NCBI RefSeq assembly: GCF_018614955.1
Contig: NZ_JAGGNV010000048.1
Location: 44,829 to 108,828 of the forward strand
Direction: 5' to 3'
Source: Variovorax paradoxus
GTDB lineage: Bacteria; Pseudomonadota; Gammaproteobacteria; Burkholderiales; Burkholderiaceae_C
Length of the DNA: 64,000 nucleotides
Part shown: positions 34,126-43,007 of the stretch, piece by piece
How the letters are laid out: each line of letters starts with the position of its first letter
How positions within the stretch are numbered: the stretch's first letter is position 1
The notes under the pieces: generated by a model
The model's input: only the letters and a program-made list of their open reading frames with translations
The model's database searches: none
What the model was told of the DNA's origin: nothing
Position numbers and translations under genes: made by a program

Positions 34126-35301
34126 ATGGATTTTCTCGATGCGCCGCCGCTGCCTTTCTATTTCAGTCCAGACCACGAGCAGTTCCGCGCCAGCGTGCGC
34201 GACTTCATCTCGCGCGAGATCACGCCCAACGTGAACGCGTGGGACGAGGCCGAGACCTTTCCACGCTCGCTCTATGCGCGCTCGGCCGAGCTCGGCATCC
34301 TGGGACTGGGCTATCCGGAGGAATACGGCGGCACGCCGGCCGACCTGTTCTATCAGCTGGTGGTGGCCGAGGAGTTCGCGCGCTGCGGCTGCGGCGGCGT
34401 GCAGGCCTCGATGAACTCGCACGGCATCGCGCTGCCGCCGATCCTGGCCGCGGGCAGCGAGGCGTTGAAGCGCCGCGTCATCACGCCGGTGCTCGCGGGC
34501 GAGAAGATCGCCGCGCTGGCGGTCACCGAGCCCTCGGGCGGCTCCGACGTGGCCAAGCTCCGAACCACCGCGATCCGCGACGGCGATCACTACATCGTGA
34601 ACGGCGAAAAGACCTTCATCACCTCGGGCCTGCGCGCCGACTTCATCACGACCGCGGTGCGCACGGATCCGAAGGTCTTGGGCGCCGGCGGCATCTCGGC
34701 GCTCGTGATCGAGGGCGGCACGCCGGGGCTCACGCGCACCCCGCTCAAGAAGATGGGCTGGTGGAGCTCCGACACGGCGCATCTGCATTTCGACAACTGC
34801 AAGGTGCCGGCAGCCAACCTCGTGGGCGAGGAGGGCCGCGGCTTCAAGCTCTTCATGCACAACTTCAACAACGAGCGGCTGCTCATGGCGTCGCTGGCCT
34901 GCGGCTATGCCGAGGTCTGTCTGGAGGAGGCTGTGGACTGGACGCGCCAGCGCACGATCGGCGGCACGGCGCTGTCCGAGCGGCAGGTGGTACGCCACAA
35001 GCTGATGGACATGACTCTGCGCATCGATGCCGCGCGCACGCTCGTCTACGACCTGGCTTACCGCGTCGAGCACCGGCTCGCCGAACCGGCGCAGCTGGTG
35101 GCGCGCATCTGCCTCGCCAAGGTGCTGGCGACGCAGGCGATGCAATTCTGCGCCGACCAGGCGGTGCAGCTGCTGGGCGGCATGGGCTACATGCGCGGCA
35201 CGAAGAGCGAGCGCATCTACCGCGAGGTCAAGGTGATGATGATTGGCGGCGGATCGGAAGAGGTCATGAAGGACCTGGCCGCGCGGCAGCTGGGTCTCTG
35301 A
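34126..35301 (+). CDS. Acyl-CoA dehydrogenase
   Basis: A 391-residue FAD-dependent dehydrogenase that introduces an alpha-beta double bond into an acyl-CoA. Signature 1 is visible as AVTEPSGGSDVAKL and signature 2 as QLLGGMGYMRGTKSERIYREV near the C-terminus. The start at 34126 (MDFLDAPPLPFYFSPDHEQF) fits the family. It is the first gene of the plus-strand operon and is followed after 18 bases by the carboxyltransferase subunit. That placement suggests it makes the unsaturated CoA ester that the carboxylase then uses, as in leucine or citronellol breakdown (AtuD- or Ivd-like). Confidence 0.94.
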   Translation: MDFLDAPPLPFYFSPDHEQFRASVRDFISREITPNVNAWDEAETFPRSLYARSAELGILGLGYPEEYGGTPADLFYQLVVAEEFARCGCGGVQASMNSHGIALPPILAAGSEALKRRVITPVLAGEKIAALAVTEPSGGSDVAKLRTTAIRDGDHYIVNGEKTFITSGLRADFITTAVRTDPKVLGAGGISALVIEGGTPGLTRTPLKKMGWWSSDTAHLHFDNCKVPAANLVGEEGRGFKLFMHNFNNERLLMASLACGYAEVCLEEAVDWTRQRTIGGTALSERQVVRHKLMDMTLRIDAARTLVYDLAYRVEHRLAEPAQLVARICLAKVLATQAMQFCADQAVQLLGGMGYMRGTKSERIYREVKVMMIGGGSEEVMKDLAARQLGL

Positions 35302-35319
35302 GGCGCAAGGAAAAAGAAC

Positions 35320-36939
35320 GTGGCAAGCATCGAGTCGACCATCTATCCCGACAGCGAATCCTTCCAGGCCAACCGCGAGGGCATGCTGGCCTTGCTCGAA
35401 CGTGTGCGCGCCTGCGAGCGGCGCAGCGCGGCGACTTCGGCCCGATCGCGCGAGCGCTTCGAGCAACGCGGACAACTCTTGCCGCGCGATCGGGTTTCGC
35501 TGCTGCTCGATCCCGGCTCGCCTTTCCTCGAAATCGCATCGCTGGCCGGCCTCGGCATGGACAAGCCCGAGCTCGACCAGAGCGTGCCGGGCGGCGGCAT
35601 CATCGGCGGCATCGGCTGGGTGTCGGGCGTGCGCGTGATGGTCAACGCTTCCGATTCGGGCATCGATGCCGGTGCGCTGCAGCCCATGGGCCTGGACAAG
35701 GCGCTGCGCATGCAGGAACTCGCGCTCGAGAACAGGCTGCCCTACGTCCAGCTGGTCGAGAGCGCCGGCGCCAACCTGCTCACCTACAAGGTCGAGGAGT
35801 TCATCAAGGGCGGCAGCCTGTTCCGCAACCTCGCGCGCATGTCGGCGGCCGGCCTGCCGGTGATCACGGTGACGCATGGCTCCTCCACCGCCGGCGGCGC
35901 CTACCAGACCGGCCTGTCGGACTACATCGTGATGGTGCGCGGCCGCTCGCGCGCCTTTCTCGCCGGGCCGCCGCTGCTCAAGGCCGCGACCGGCGAGATC
36001 GCGACCGAAGAAGAACTGGGTGGTGCGCTCATGCACACCGCGATCTCCGGCCTCGGCGACTACCTGGCGGAAGACGACCGCGACGCGATCCGCATCGCGC
36101 GCGAGATCCTCGCCCACATCGACTGGAACCGCGAGCTGCCGGTCGAGGCGCCGCGCCGCTTCAAGCCGCCGCGCCACGACGCCGAGGAGTTGCTGGGCAT
36201 CATGCCGATGGACCCCAAGCGCCCGGTCGACATGCGGCAGGTGATCGCGCGCATCGCCGACGACTCCGAGTTCCTGCCCTTCGGCGAGGACTACGGCAGC
36301 GCCACCGTGGTCGGCCACATCAAGATCGAGGGGCTGCCGCTCGGCGTCGTCACCAACAATGGCCCCATCGACAGCGCCGGTGCCAACAAGGCGACCCATT
36401 TCATCCAGGCCTGCTGCCAGGCGAAGACGCCGATCCTCTATCTCAACAACACGACCGGCTACATGGTCGGCAAGGTGCATGAAGAGGCCGGCATGATCAA
36501 GCACGGCTCCAAGATGATCCAGGCCGTGACCAACGCCACGGTGCCGCAGATCACGCTCTACTGCGGCGCCTCCTACGGCGCGGGCAACTACGGGATGTGC
36601 GGGCGCGGCTTCCATCCGCGCTTCTGCTTCTCGTGGCCCAACGCGAGGACGGCGGTGATGGGCGCCGAGCAGGCGGCCGGCACCATGGTCATGGTCACCG
36701 AGGCCGCGATGCGTCGCAAGGGCGCGGTGGACCAGGCCAAGCTCGACGAGCTGGAGCGCCGCATCATCGAGCGCTTCGAGAGCCAGACCAGCGTGTTCAC
36801 CACCAGCGCGCGCCTGCTCGACGACGGCGTGATCGATCCGCGCGACACGCGCGCCGTGATCGCGCAGGTGCTCTCGATCTGCCGCGATGCCGAGCTGCGC
36901 CGGCCGCAGGCGATGCAGTTCTCCGTGGCGCGTCCCTGA
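35320..36939 (+). CDS. Acyl-CoA carboxylase, carboxyltransferase (beta) subunit
   Basis: A 539-residue subunit that moves CO2 from carboxybiotin to an acyl-CoA. Crotonase-like N and C halves are clear: GGGIIGGIGWVSGVRVMV and SSTAGGAYQTGLSDYIVMV in the first, and NNGPIDSAGANKATHFIQ and YGAGNYGMCGRGFHPRF in the second. It is of the methylcrotonyl-/geranyl-CoA carboxylase type (MccB/AtuC), and context with an AtuA-family gene favours a geranyl-CoA- or other branched-substrate enzyme. The start is a GTG at 35320 with AAGG eight bases upstream. Only two bases separate it from the biotin carboxylase subunit. Confidence 0.9.
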   Translation: MASIESTIYPDSESFQANREGMLALLERVRACERRSAATSARSRERFEQRGQLLPRDRVSLLLDPGSPFLEIASLAGLGMDKPELDQSVPGGGIIGGIGWVSGVRVMVNASDSGIDAGALQPMGLDKALRMQELALENRLPYVQLVESAGANLLTYKVEEFIKGGSLFRNLARMSAAGLPVITVTHGSSTAGGAYQTGLSDYIVMVRGRSRAFLAGPPLLKAATGEIATEEELGGALMHTAISGLGDYLAEDDRDAIRIAREILAHIDWNRELPVEAPRRFKPPRHDAEELLGIMPMDPKRPVDMRQVIARIADDSEFLPFGEDYGSATVVGHIKIEGLPLGVVTNNGPIDSAGANKATHFIQACCQAKTPILYLNNTTGYMVGKVHEEAGMIKHGSKMIQAVTNATVPQITLYCGASYGAGNYGMCGRGFHPRFCFSWPNARTAVMGAEQAAGTMVMVTEAAMRRKGAVDQAKLDELERRIIERFESQTSVFTTSARLLDDGVIDPRDTRAVIAQVLSICRDAELRRPQAMQFSVARP

Positions 36940-36941
36940 GC

Positions 36942-38912
36942 ATGGCCATGCAGCCCACACCGTTCCGAAAGATCCTGATCGCCAACCGCGGAGAGATCGC
37001 GCTGCGCATCATGCGCAGTGCGCGCGCTCTCGGCTATCGCACCGTGGCCGTGTATTCCACCGCCGATGCCGATGCGCGCCATGTGCAGGAGGCCGACCAG
37101 GCGGTCTGCATCGGCGAGCCCTTGCCGTCGCAGTCCTATCTGTGCATACCGGCGATTCTCGAGGCGGCCGCATTGGCGGGCGCGGACGCCGTGCATCCGG
37201 GCTACGGCTTCCTGGCCGAGAACGAATCCTTCGCGCGCGCCTGCCGTGAGGCCGGCCTGGTGTTCATCGGCCCCTCGCCCGAGGCGATCGCCGCGATGGG
37301 CCACAAGGCCGGCGCCAAGACGCTGATGCAGGCGGCCGGCGTGCCCTGCATCCCCGGCTACCAGGGCGACGACCAGAGCGACGCGCGCTTCGCCGCCGAG
37401 GCCGCGCGTGTCGGCTTCCCGGTGATGATCAAGGCTGCGGCCGGCGGTGGCGGGCGCGGCATGCGGCTGGCGCCCTCGGCGACGGAGTTTCCCGAATTGC
37501 TGCAGAGCGCGCGCTCCGAAGCCGAAGGCGCTTTCGGCAACCCGGAGCTCATCCTCGAGCGCGCGATCGCGGCGCCGCGCCACATCGAGATCCAGGTCTT
37601 CGCCGATCGTTACGGCCATGCGATTCATCTCGGCGAGCGCGACTGTTCGGTGCAGCGGCGCCACCAGAAGCTCATCGAGGAGGCGCCCTCGCCGGCGGTG
37701 GGCGCGGCGCTGCGCGAGCGCATGGGCGCGACCGCCGTCGCGGCGGCGAAGGCCATCGGCTACGAGGGCGCGGGCACCCTCGAGTTCCTGCTCGACGGCG
37801 AAGGCAACTACTACTTCATGGAGATGAACACGCGGCTGCAGGTCGAGCACCCGGTCACCGAGGCGATCACCGGGCTCGACTTGGTGGCGCTGCAGCTGCG
37901 CGTCGCGGCCGGCGAGCCCTTGCCGCTTGCGCAGGACGAGGTGCGCTTCGACGGTCACGCGATCGAGGTCCGCCTCTGCGCCGAGGACGCCGCGCAGGGC
38001 TTCATGCCCCAGAGCGGCACCATGGCGCTGTGGCGGATGCCGGCGCAGCTGCGCGTCGAAGATGCATTGCGTTCGGGCGCCGAGATTCCGCCTTTCTATG
38101 ACTCGATGATCGCCAAGCTCGTCGCGCACGGCCGCACGCGCGAGGAGGCGCGCCGCAAGCTGAGGGCCGGCCTCGAGGATGCGGTGGCGCTGGGCGTGAT
38201 CACCAACCAGTTCTTCCTGCAGCGCTGCCTCGCGCACCCGGTGTTCGCGGCCGGCGGGGCGAGCACCGCCTTCATCGACCAGTACCTGAAAGAACTGCTC
38301 GCGCCGGACAGCGCCACGCAGGACCGTGCCGCCGCGCTCGCGGCCGTGCTGCTCTGCGAGGACAGCGGCGATCGATCGCCTCAAGGCCGTCGCATGACGC
38401 ATACGCTGCCGATCTCGCTGCGCTTCACGCTCGATGGCCGGATGCTCGATGCCGGCATCGAGCGTGCGCATTCCGACCGCTTCAGCGTGCGCGTCGGCGA
38501 CGGCGTCTTCGAGATCGACTCGGTCGAACGGTCGCCAGCCTCGGTGCGCTTCGCCTGCAACCGCCTGGCCGAGCGCGCGGCCTTCCATCGCGATGGCAGC
38601 TTGCTGCTGCTTCACTACCGCGGCCGGCAATTCCGCGTCGAAGACCACACGCGCGCGGCCGCGCTCAAGTCCGGCGACGCGGCCGGCGACGGCAAGCTGC
38701 GCGCATCGATGAACGGCCGCGTGGTCGCGGTGATGGTCGCCGTCGGCGACACCGTCGAGGCCGGCCAGCCCATGGTGACCCTGGAAGCCATGAAGATGGA
38801 GCACGTGCATGCAGCGCCGTTGTCGGGCCGGGTGACGGCATTGCATGTGAAAGCCGGCGACCAGGTCGCGGCCAGCCGCGTGGTGGCGGAGCTCGCGATC
38901 GAGGCGTCCTAG
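36942..38912 (+). CDS. Acyl-CoA carboxylase, biotin carboxylase-carrier (alpha) subunit
   Basis: A 656-residue biotin-dependent subunit that carboxylates its own biotin with ATP and bicarbonate. The order is: biotin carboxylase N domain (KILIANRGEIALRIMR, VHPGYGFLAEN), ATP-grasp domain (KAAAGGGGRGMRL, EMNTRLQVEHPVTE), carboxylase C domain, a linker of about 120 residues, and a C-terminal biotinyl domain with EAMKMEH, biotin on Lys618. It partners with the preceding carboxyltransferase subunit and is of MccA/AtuF type. Its stop overlaps the convergent racemase-family gene by four bases. Confidence 0.94.
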   Translation: MAMQPTPFRKILIANRGEIALRIMRSARALGYRTVAVYSTADADARHVQEADQAVCIGEPLPSQSYLCIPAILEAAALAGADAVHPGYGFLAENESFARACREAGLVFIGPSPEAIAAMGHKAGAKTLMQAAGVPCIPGYQGDDQSDARFAAEAARVGFPVMIKAAAGGGGRGMRLAPSATEFPELLQSARSEAEGAFGNPELILERAIAAPRHIEIQVFADRYGHAIHLGERDCSVQRRHQKLIEEAPSPAVGAALRERMGATAVAAAKAIGYEGAGTLEFLLDGEGNYYFMEMNTRLQVEHPVTEAITGLDLVALQLRVAAGEPLPLAQDEVRFDGHAIEVRLCAEDAAQGFMPQSGTMALWRMPAQLRVEDALRSGAEIPPFYDSMIAKLVAHGRTREEARRKLRAGLEDAVALGVITNQFFLQRCLAHPVFAAGGASTAFIDQYLKELLAPDSATQDRAAALAAVLLCEDSGDRSPQGRRMTHTLPISLRFTLDGRMLDAGIERAHSDRFSVRVGDGVFEIDSVERSPASVRFACNRLAERAAFHRDGSLLLLHYRGRQFRVEDHTRAAALKSGDAAGDGKLRASMNGRVVAVMVAVGDTVEAGQPMVTLEAMKMEHVHAAPLSGRVTALHVKAGDQVAASRVVAELAIEAS

Positions 38913-39601
38913 GCCTGCACCGCCCGCCGCAGCGCGGCCCGTGCCAGGAGGCGCGTCGAGTCGAGCAGCGGAAGCGGCGAATTCGTGTCGTCGATGATCA
39001 ACGGAATCTCGGTGCAGCCGAGGATGACGGCATCGCAGCCCTCGTCCTTCATGCGCCCGATGACCTGCTGGAAGCGGGCCACCGCCTCGGACTTGAAGAC
39101 GCCGTAGACCAGCTCGTCCATGATGATGCGCTGGATGTCGTCGCGTTCGGCGTCGCTCGGCCGCATGCAGATCAGGTCGCGCGCTGCCAGCTTTTCGGGA
39201 TAGACCTCGCTGTCGACCAGCCAGCGCGTGCCGGTCAGGCCGAGCTGGCGGAAGCCGCGTTCGACGGCTTCCGCCGCAACCACTTTGGCGATGTGCAGCC
39301 AGGGCAGCGGCGAGCGCGCTTCGATGAGCGGCAGCGCCTGGTGGATGGTGTTGTCCGGACAGACCAGGAAGTCGGCACCGGTCTTCGCGAGCTTGTGGGC
39401 CGAGGTGAGCATCAACTCGCCCACCCCTTGCAGGTCGCCGCGGTCCAGGCACTCGACGTACTCGGCGAGCGAGGGCGTGTGCATCGAGACCTCGGGATGG
39501 GCGTGCGGGCCCAGGAGCCGCGCGCCTTCGGCGCAAATGGTCTTGTAGCAAAGGGCCGCGCCTTCGGCGGAGCAGCCGACGATTCCGATGTGCTGGGGCA
39601 T
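38909..39601 (-). CDS. Aspartate/glutamate racemase-family protein
   Basis: A 230-residue cytoplasmic protein of the cofactor-independent Asp/Glu racemase superfamily. Both catalytic cysteine segments are present: FLVCPDNTIHQ (first half) and ILGCTEIPLII (second half). It begins MPQHIGIVGCSAEGAALCY. Members racemise aspartate or glutamate, or act as related isomerases; the exact substrate is not predictable. Its ATG lies two bases after the stop of the VOC gene, so the two are cotranscribed. Confidence 0.88.
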   Translation of the reverse strand: MPQHIGIVGCSAEGAALCYKTICAEGARLLGPHAHPEVSMHTPSLAEYVECLDRGDLQGVGELMLTSAHKLAKTGADFLVCPDNTIHQALPLIEARSPLPWLHIAKVVAAEAVERGFRQLGLTGTRWLVDSEVYPEKLAARDLICMRPSDAERDDIQRIIMDELVYGVFKSEAVARFQQVIGRMKDEGCDAVILGCTEIPLIIDDTNSPLPLLDSTRLLARAALRRAVQA

Positions 39602-39603
39602 GC

Positions 39604-39987
39604 TCAGGCCGCCTTGCTGATCGCCTGCCCGAACGCGATCAGGTTGCCGTCGGGCGCCAGCACCAGCAGTTCGCGCTGGCCGTACTCTTGATCGATCGGG
39701 CTGTAGACGTCTTTCTCGGGAAGCGTGTCGAGCTTCGGCTTGAGCTCGGCATAGAGCCTGTCGAGGTCGACCACGTCGATGTAGGAGGCGTAGCGCCGGT
39801 CGCCCGGCGTCACGGTGCAGCCCTTCTCCAGTTCGAGGATGCGAAAGGCCACTTTCTCTCGGTGCAGGTAGGCATAGCCCCCTTCGCGGTAGCCGACCGT
39901 GAATCCGAGGATGTCGGTGAAGAAGACGAGGGCACGGTCGAGCTCGACGACGTGCATGAAAGGCGTGACCTGGATGAAGTTCGACAT
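39604..39987 (-). CDS. VOC (glyoxalase/bleomycin resistance) superfamily protein
   Basis: A 127-residue small metalloenzyme-type fold with two beta-alpha-beta-beta-beta units: FIQVTPFMHVVELDRALVFF and ASYIDVVDLDRLYAELKP. Usual VOC metal ligands (His12 in PFMHVVEL and Glu residues near the end of each unit, such as GQRELLVLAPDGN) are plausible but not certain. The start at 39987 has GAGGAG nine bases upstream. It is coupled to the racemase-family gene. Function (glyoxalase, dioxygenase or resistance binding protein) is unknown. Confidence 0.85.
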   Translation of the reverse strand: MSNFIQVTPFMHVVELDRALVFFTDILGFTVGYREGGYAYLHREKVAFRILELEKGCTVTPGDRRYASYIDVVDLDRLYAELKPKLDTLPEKDVYSPIDQEYGQRELLVLAPDGNLIAFGQAISKAA

Positions 39988-40030
39988 GGACCGTCTCCTC
40001 TTTGGAAGACGCCATTGAACCTCAAGTCCG

Positions 40031-40300
40031 CTAGCGGCCGCCGGGCTGGAAGTCCGTGCTGTGCAGACAGATGGCGGCCATCGGGTTCTCGCGGTAGCGC
40101 GCGGTTGCCAGCGCGTCGATCGAGTCGGCGTTCTCCGCATAGGCGCGTACCAGTTCGGTGTCGCCCTCCGGTGCATGGAAGCGGGCGTGCAGCGCCTCTT
40201 CGTCGATCCGGGCAATGATGCGTGCGCCGTCGTACCCGTCGGGGTAGATCGCGAACTGGACGCTGCCGGTCGCAGGATGGAAGGTTGCTTCGGAAGTCAT
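40031..40300 (-). CDS. DUF1488-family protein
   Basis: An 89-residue small protein (MTSEATFHPATGSVQFAIYP) resembling the DUF1488 family, in which an N-terminal beta hairpin carrying F-x-x-x-YDG...I-x-ARI is followed by a short helical part (LVRAYAENADSIDALATARY). It lies 43 bases upstream of the VOC gene on the same strand and may be its first operon member. Function unknown. Confidence 0.72.
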   Translation of the reverse strand: MTSEATFHPATGSVQFAIYPDGYDGARIIARIDEEALHARFHAPEGDTELVRAYAENADSIDALATARYRENPMAAICLHSTDFQPGGR

Positions 40301-40475
40301 AGGAACTTTCGTATTCGTTACGGCAGTATCGGATTTTCGGGTTCAGCAAGAAATAAGCCCGAAGCTCTATGACGTCCCGAAGGTGTGAAGCATTTCTCGA
40401 TCGCCTCGACAAACTGGGCGCTGAACTTCCGGCGTTCTCCGTACTCAGACCCGGCTTTTGTTTCTCCGCGCAGCC

Positions 40476-41000
40476 ATGCACCCGATTCCCTTCTTTCGAC
40501 CGTTCCGCACACTTGCCGCGGTCACCTTGCTGACCGCCGCCGCCGGCGTGTCACATGGCCAGGCACTGCCGCCCGGCGTGCGTCTGGGCATGACGGCTGA
40601 CGAGTTGCAGGCGGCGCTCCCGGGGTTGGAACGCGTGCAGCGGCCGCAGCGCTTGGCCGGTGGCCTTGCGGGCAATTGGCGCGCAGCGCCGGCGACCGTC
40701 GCGGGGCTGTCTTTCGAGCCGATCTTCTATTTCGGCGGCGGACAGCTGCGACGCGTGGAATGGGTGGCAGCTGCCCAGGCGGAGCCCGATCTGGGCGCGG
40801 CCGCTTTCGCCGAGATCGTGGCCTGGGGCCGCAGCGCCTTCGGCCCCGAACTTTCGTCGAGCGATCCGGGCAGCGCCTACGCGGCCTGGGTACAGGGCGA
40901 CACCGACGTCTACGCGCAGCGTGTCACGAGCGATCCGCGCCGAGCCAGCGTGCGCGTGGTCTACAAGGTACGGCAGCAGAAGGATGCGAGCGAACTCTGA
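40476..41000 (+). CDS. Hypothetical secreted protein
   Basis: A 174-residue protein with a Sec signal peptide (MHPIPFFRPFRTLAAVTLLTAAAGVSHGQ, cleavage after HGQA). The mature part starts PPGVRLGMTADELQAALPGL, a pattern seen in small periplasmic proteins of the SmpA/OmlA-like type where GMT-x-x-E-L-x follows the signal. The rest is a predicted beta-sheet (FEPIFYFGGGQLRRVEWVAA, VYAQRVTS). It is convergent with ureG with a 13-base gap. Role unknown; envelope or copper-type function cannot be inferred. Confidence 0.7.
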   Translation: MHPIPFFRPFRTLAAVTLLTAAAGVSHGQALPPGVRLGMTADELQAALPGLERVQRPQRLAGGLAGNWRAAPATVAGLSFEPIFYFGGGQLRRVEWVAAAQAEPDLGAAAFAEIVAWGRSAFGPELSSSDPGSAYAAWVQGDTDVYAQRVTSDPRRASVRVVYKVRQQKDASEL

Positions 41001-41013
41001 AAAAAGAGACCGC

Positions 41014-41664
41014 TCAGTCGTCGACGAGCATGCCGCGCTCTTCGATGAAGGCCACGACCTCGGCCAAGCCGGTATTGGTCTTGAGGTTGGTCATCACATA
41101 CGGCCGCTGCTTGCGCATGCGCCTGGTGTCGGCCTCCATCACGCCGAGGTCGGCGCCGACGTAGGGCGCAAGGTCGGTCTTGTTGATCACGAACAGGTCG
41201 CTCTTGGTGATGCCCGGGCCGCCCTTGCGCGGGATCTTCTCGCCGGCCGCGACGTCGATCACGTAGATCGTGAGATCGCTGAGCTCGGGGCTGAAGGTGG
41301 CGGCCAGGTTGTCGCCGCCGCTCTCGACGAAGACCACGTCGGCGTCTGGAAACTCGCCGAGCATGCGGTCGATGGCCTCGAGGTTGATCGAGGCGTCCTC
41401 GCGGATCGCGGTGTGCGGGCAGCCGCCGGTCTCCACGCCCATGATGCGCTCGGCCGGCAGCGCGCCGGCCACCGTCAGCAGGCGCTGGTCTTCCTTGGTG
41501 TAGATGTCGTTGGTGATGGCGATCAGGTCGTACTTGTCGCGCATCGCCTTGCACAGCATCTCGAGCAGCGTGGTCTTGCCGGAGCCGACCGGCCCGCCGA
41601 TGCCCACGCGCAGCGGCGGCAGTCTCTTGGTGCGGTGGGGGATGTGGTGCAGGGCGGAGGACAT
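41014..41664 (-). CDS. ureG: Urease accessory GTPase UreG
   Basis: UreG is the GTPase that drives nickel insertion into urease. The 216-residue product carries P-loop GIGGPVGSGKTTLLE (about residues 21-35), the nickel-site motif VETGGCPHTAIRED, SGGDNLAATFSPEL and NKTDLAP (G4). It lies 12 bases downstream of ureF and ends the ureE-ureF-ureG series. Confidence 0.98.
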   Translation of the reverse strand: MSSALHHIPHRTKRLPPLRVGIGGPVGSGKTTLLEMLCKAMRDKYDLIAITNDIYTKEDQRLLTVAGALPAERIMGVETGGCPHTAIREDASINLEAIDRMLGEFPDADVVFVESGGDNLAATFSPELSDLTIYVIDVAAGEKIPRKGGPGITKSDLFVINKTDLAPYVGADLGVMEADTRRMRKQRPYVMTNLKTNTGLAEVVAFIEERGMLVDD

Positions 41665-41676
41665 GGTGTTCAGCTT

Positions 41677-42366
41677 CTAGCTTCTGAAAAGGCGCGAGTA
41701 CTGGGTTTCATGGCGCGCCGACAGCACGGCGAGCATGGGGGAAAAGGCCTGGCGTTCATCATCCGCCAGTGTGAGCGCACTCAGGACGGCTGTGGGGATT
41801 TCCGCGGCCAGGCGGCCCAGCATGCGCTGGCCGGCGCTCTGGCCCAGCGGCACGGCCTTGACCGCCGCCGCCACCATGTTCTCGGCCCAGCCGAAGGCGA
41901 AAGCGAGGCAGGCGTCGCGCACCGGTGCCCCGGTGCGGCTGGCGGCGAAGGCGAAGGCGATGGGATAGCTTGCGGGCAGACCGTCGAAGACGCTCGCGGT
42001 GTCGGCATGGTGCAGCTTGAGCCACTCGACGAAGGAGCGGCCCATCTGCTCGGTCTGCAGCAGGAACTCGGCGGATTCGCGGGTCTGGAACACCCAGTCG
42101 TTGAGCGCGCGGATGCGTGCCGTGTCGCCGCCGTGCCAGGCCAGAACCGCCTGCGCCACCACGGCGAGATCGGCGCGCGCCAGGTTCAGGTGGAGCTGGT
42201 CGGCCAGCCAGTCGGAGGCCGCCTCTTCGGTGGCGAGGCCGGCCCATTCGATGCCCGCTTCCAGGCCTTCCGAATAGGAGAAGCCGCCGACGGGCAGGGC
42301 CGGCGAGGCCAGCCAGATCAGCTGCAGCAGGCTGCTGGCGGGCAGGGCGCCCGGCGCGTCGTCCAT
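41677..42366 (-). CDS. ureF: Urease accessory protein UreF
   Basis: UreF bridges UreG and the UreD-urease complex during nickel insertion. The 229-residue all-helical product has the family pattern LLQLIWLASPALPVGGFSYSEGLE near the N-terminus and a C-terminal SPMLAVLSARHETQYSRLFRS ending. The ATG overlaps the ureE stop by one base (TGATG), giving tight coupling. Confidence 0.97.
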   Translation of the reverse strand: MDDAPGALPASSLLQLIWLASPALPVGGFSYSEGLEAGIEWAGLATEEAASDWLADQLHLNLARADLAVVAQAVLAWHGGDTARIRALNDWVFQTRESAEFLLQTEQMGRSFVEWLKLHHADTASVFDGLPASYPIAFAFAASRTGAPVRDACLAFAFGWAENMVAAAVKAVPLGQSAGQRMLGRLAAEIPTAVLSALTLADDERQAFSPMLAVLSARHETQYSRLFRS

Positions 42367-42938
42367 CAGTGCGAGTGGCCGTGCGAATGATCGTGGCGGT
42401 GATCGTGCGACCCCGCGTAGGCATCCGGATGCAGCACCGGCCCCACCGGCGCGGCACCATGCGAATGCCCGTGGCCGCTGCCCTGCGCGCCATACGCACC
42501 GCCTTCGGGTTCGAAAGCCTCTTCGGCTTCGCGCACGATCAGGTGCATCGAGCGCAGCATGCCGGCCAGCACATGGTCGGGCTCGATCTTCAGGTGATCG
42601 GGCTTGAGCTCGATCGGCACATGCCGGTTGCCCAGGTGGTAGGCCGCGCGCATCAGGTCGAAAGGCGTGCCGTGCTGGCTGCAGTGCGTGATGACCAGCA
42701 CCGGCTGTTTGGCCGCGATCACCTTGATCAGCGACCCGTCCTCGGCCACCAGCACGTCGCCGCCGCGCACTGCGGTGCCCCGCGGCAGGAACACGCCGAT
42801 CTGGCGTCCCTGCGAATCGGTGGCGTCGAAGCGGCTTTTCTGGCGCACGTCCCAGTCGAGTTCGACCGTGGCGGCGCGCTTGAGCAGCACGGGCGCGAGG
42901 CCGCCGCCTTGGGGCATGAGTTTGTTGGCTGTGAGCAT
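42366..42938 (-). CDS. ureE: Urease nickel metallochaperone UreE
   Basis: UreE delivers nickel to UreG. The 190-residue product has an N-terminal peptide-binding domain and a C-terminal metal-binding domain (ITHCSQHGTPFDLMRAAYHL, LKPDHLKIEPDHVLAGML), followed by a strongly histidine-rich tail (GHGHSHGAAP and SHDHRHDHSHGHSH) able to store several Ni ions. It heads the ureEFG block, with the oppositely oriented antitoxin gene 70 bases upstream, so ureEFG needs its own promoter rather than being read from ureA. Confidence 0.97.
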   Translation of the reverse strand: MLTANKLMPQGGGLAPVLLKRAATVELDWDVRQKSRFDATDSQGRQIGVFLPRGTAVRGGDVLVAEDGSLIKVIAAKQPVLVITHCSQHGTPFDLMRAAYHLGNRHVPIELKPDHLKIEPDHVLAGMLRSMHLIVREAEEAFEPEGGAYGAQGSGHGHSHGAAPVGPVLHPDAYAGSHDHRHDHSHGHSH

Positions 42939-42968
42939 GGCATTGCAGTATGAATGTCGACCGGATAA

Positions 42969-42984
42969 TATAACGATTGTTATA
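42969..42984. promoter_or_regulatory. Palindrome upstream of the AbrB/Doc pair and ureE
   Basis: A perfect inverted repeat, TATAAC-GATT-GTTATA, lies 24 bases before the antitoxin ATG and 31 bases before the ureE ATG on the other strand. It contains -10-like sequences in both directions. AbrB-type antitoxins usually repress their own promoters through such sites, so it is a good operator candidate that could also affect ureEFG. Confidence 0.6.
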
Positions 42985-43007
42985 ACTTCGATCGAGTGGA
43001 GAGTTTC

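Noticed and set aside
32224..36960. A very long open reading frame on the minus strand covering the AtuA-family and carboxylase genes
   Set aside because: It is antisense to well-supported genes, and its translation is rich in Arg/His/Ala with no domain, as expected of high-GC frame shadows.
36588..39551. A long minus-strand frame opposite the biotin carboxylase subunit
   Set aside because: Same high-GC shadow effect. The plus-strand gene has complete biotin carboxylase and biotinyl motifs.
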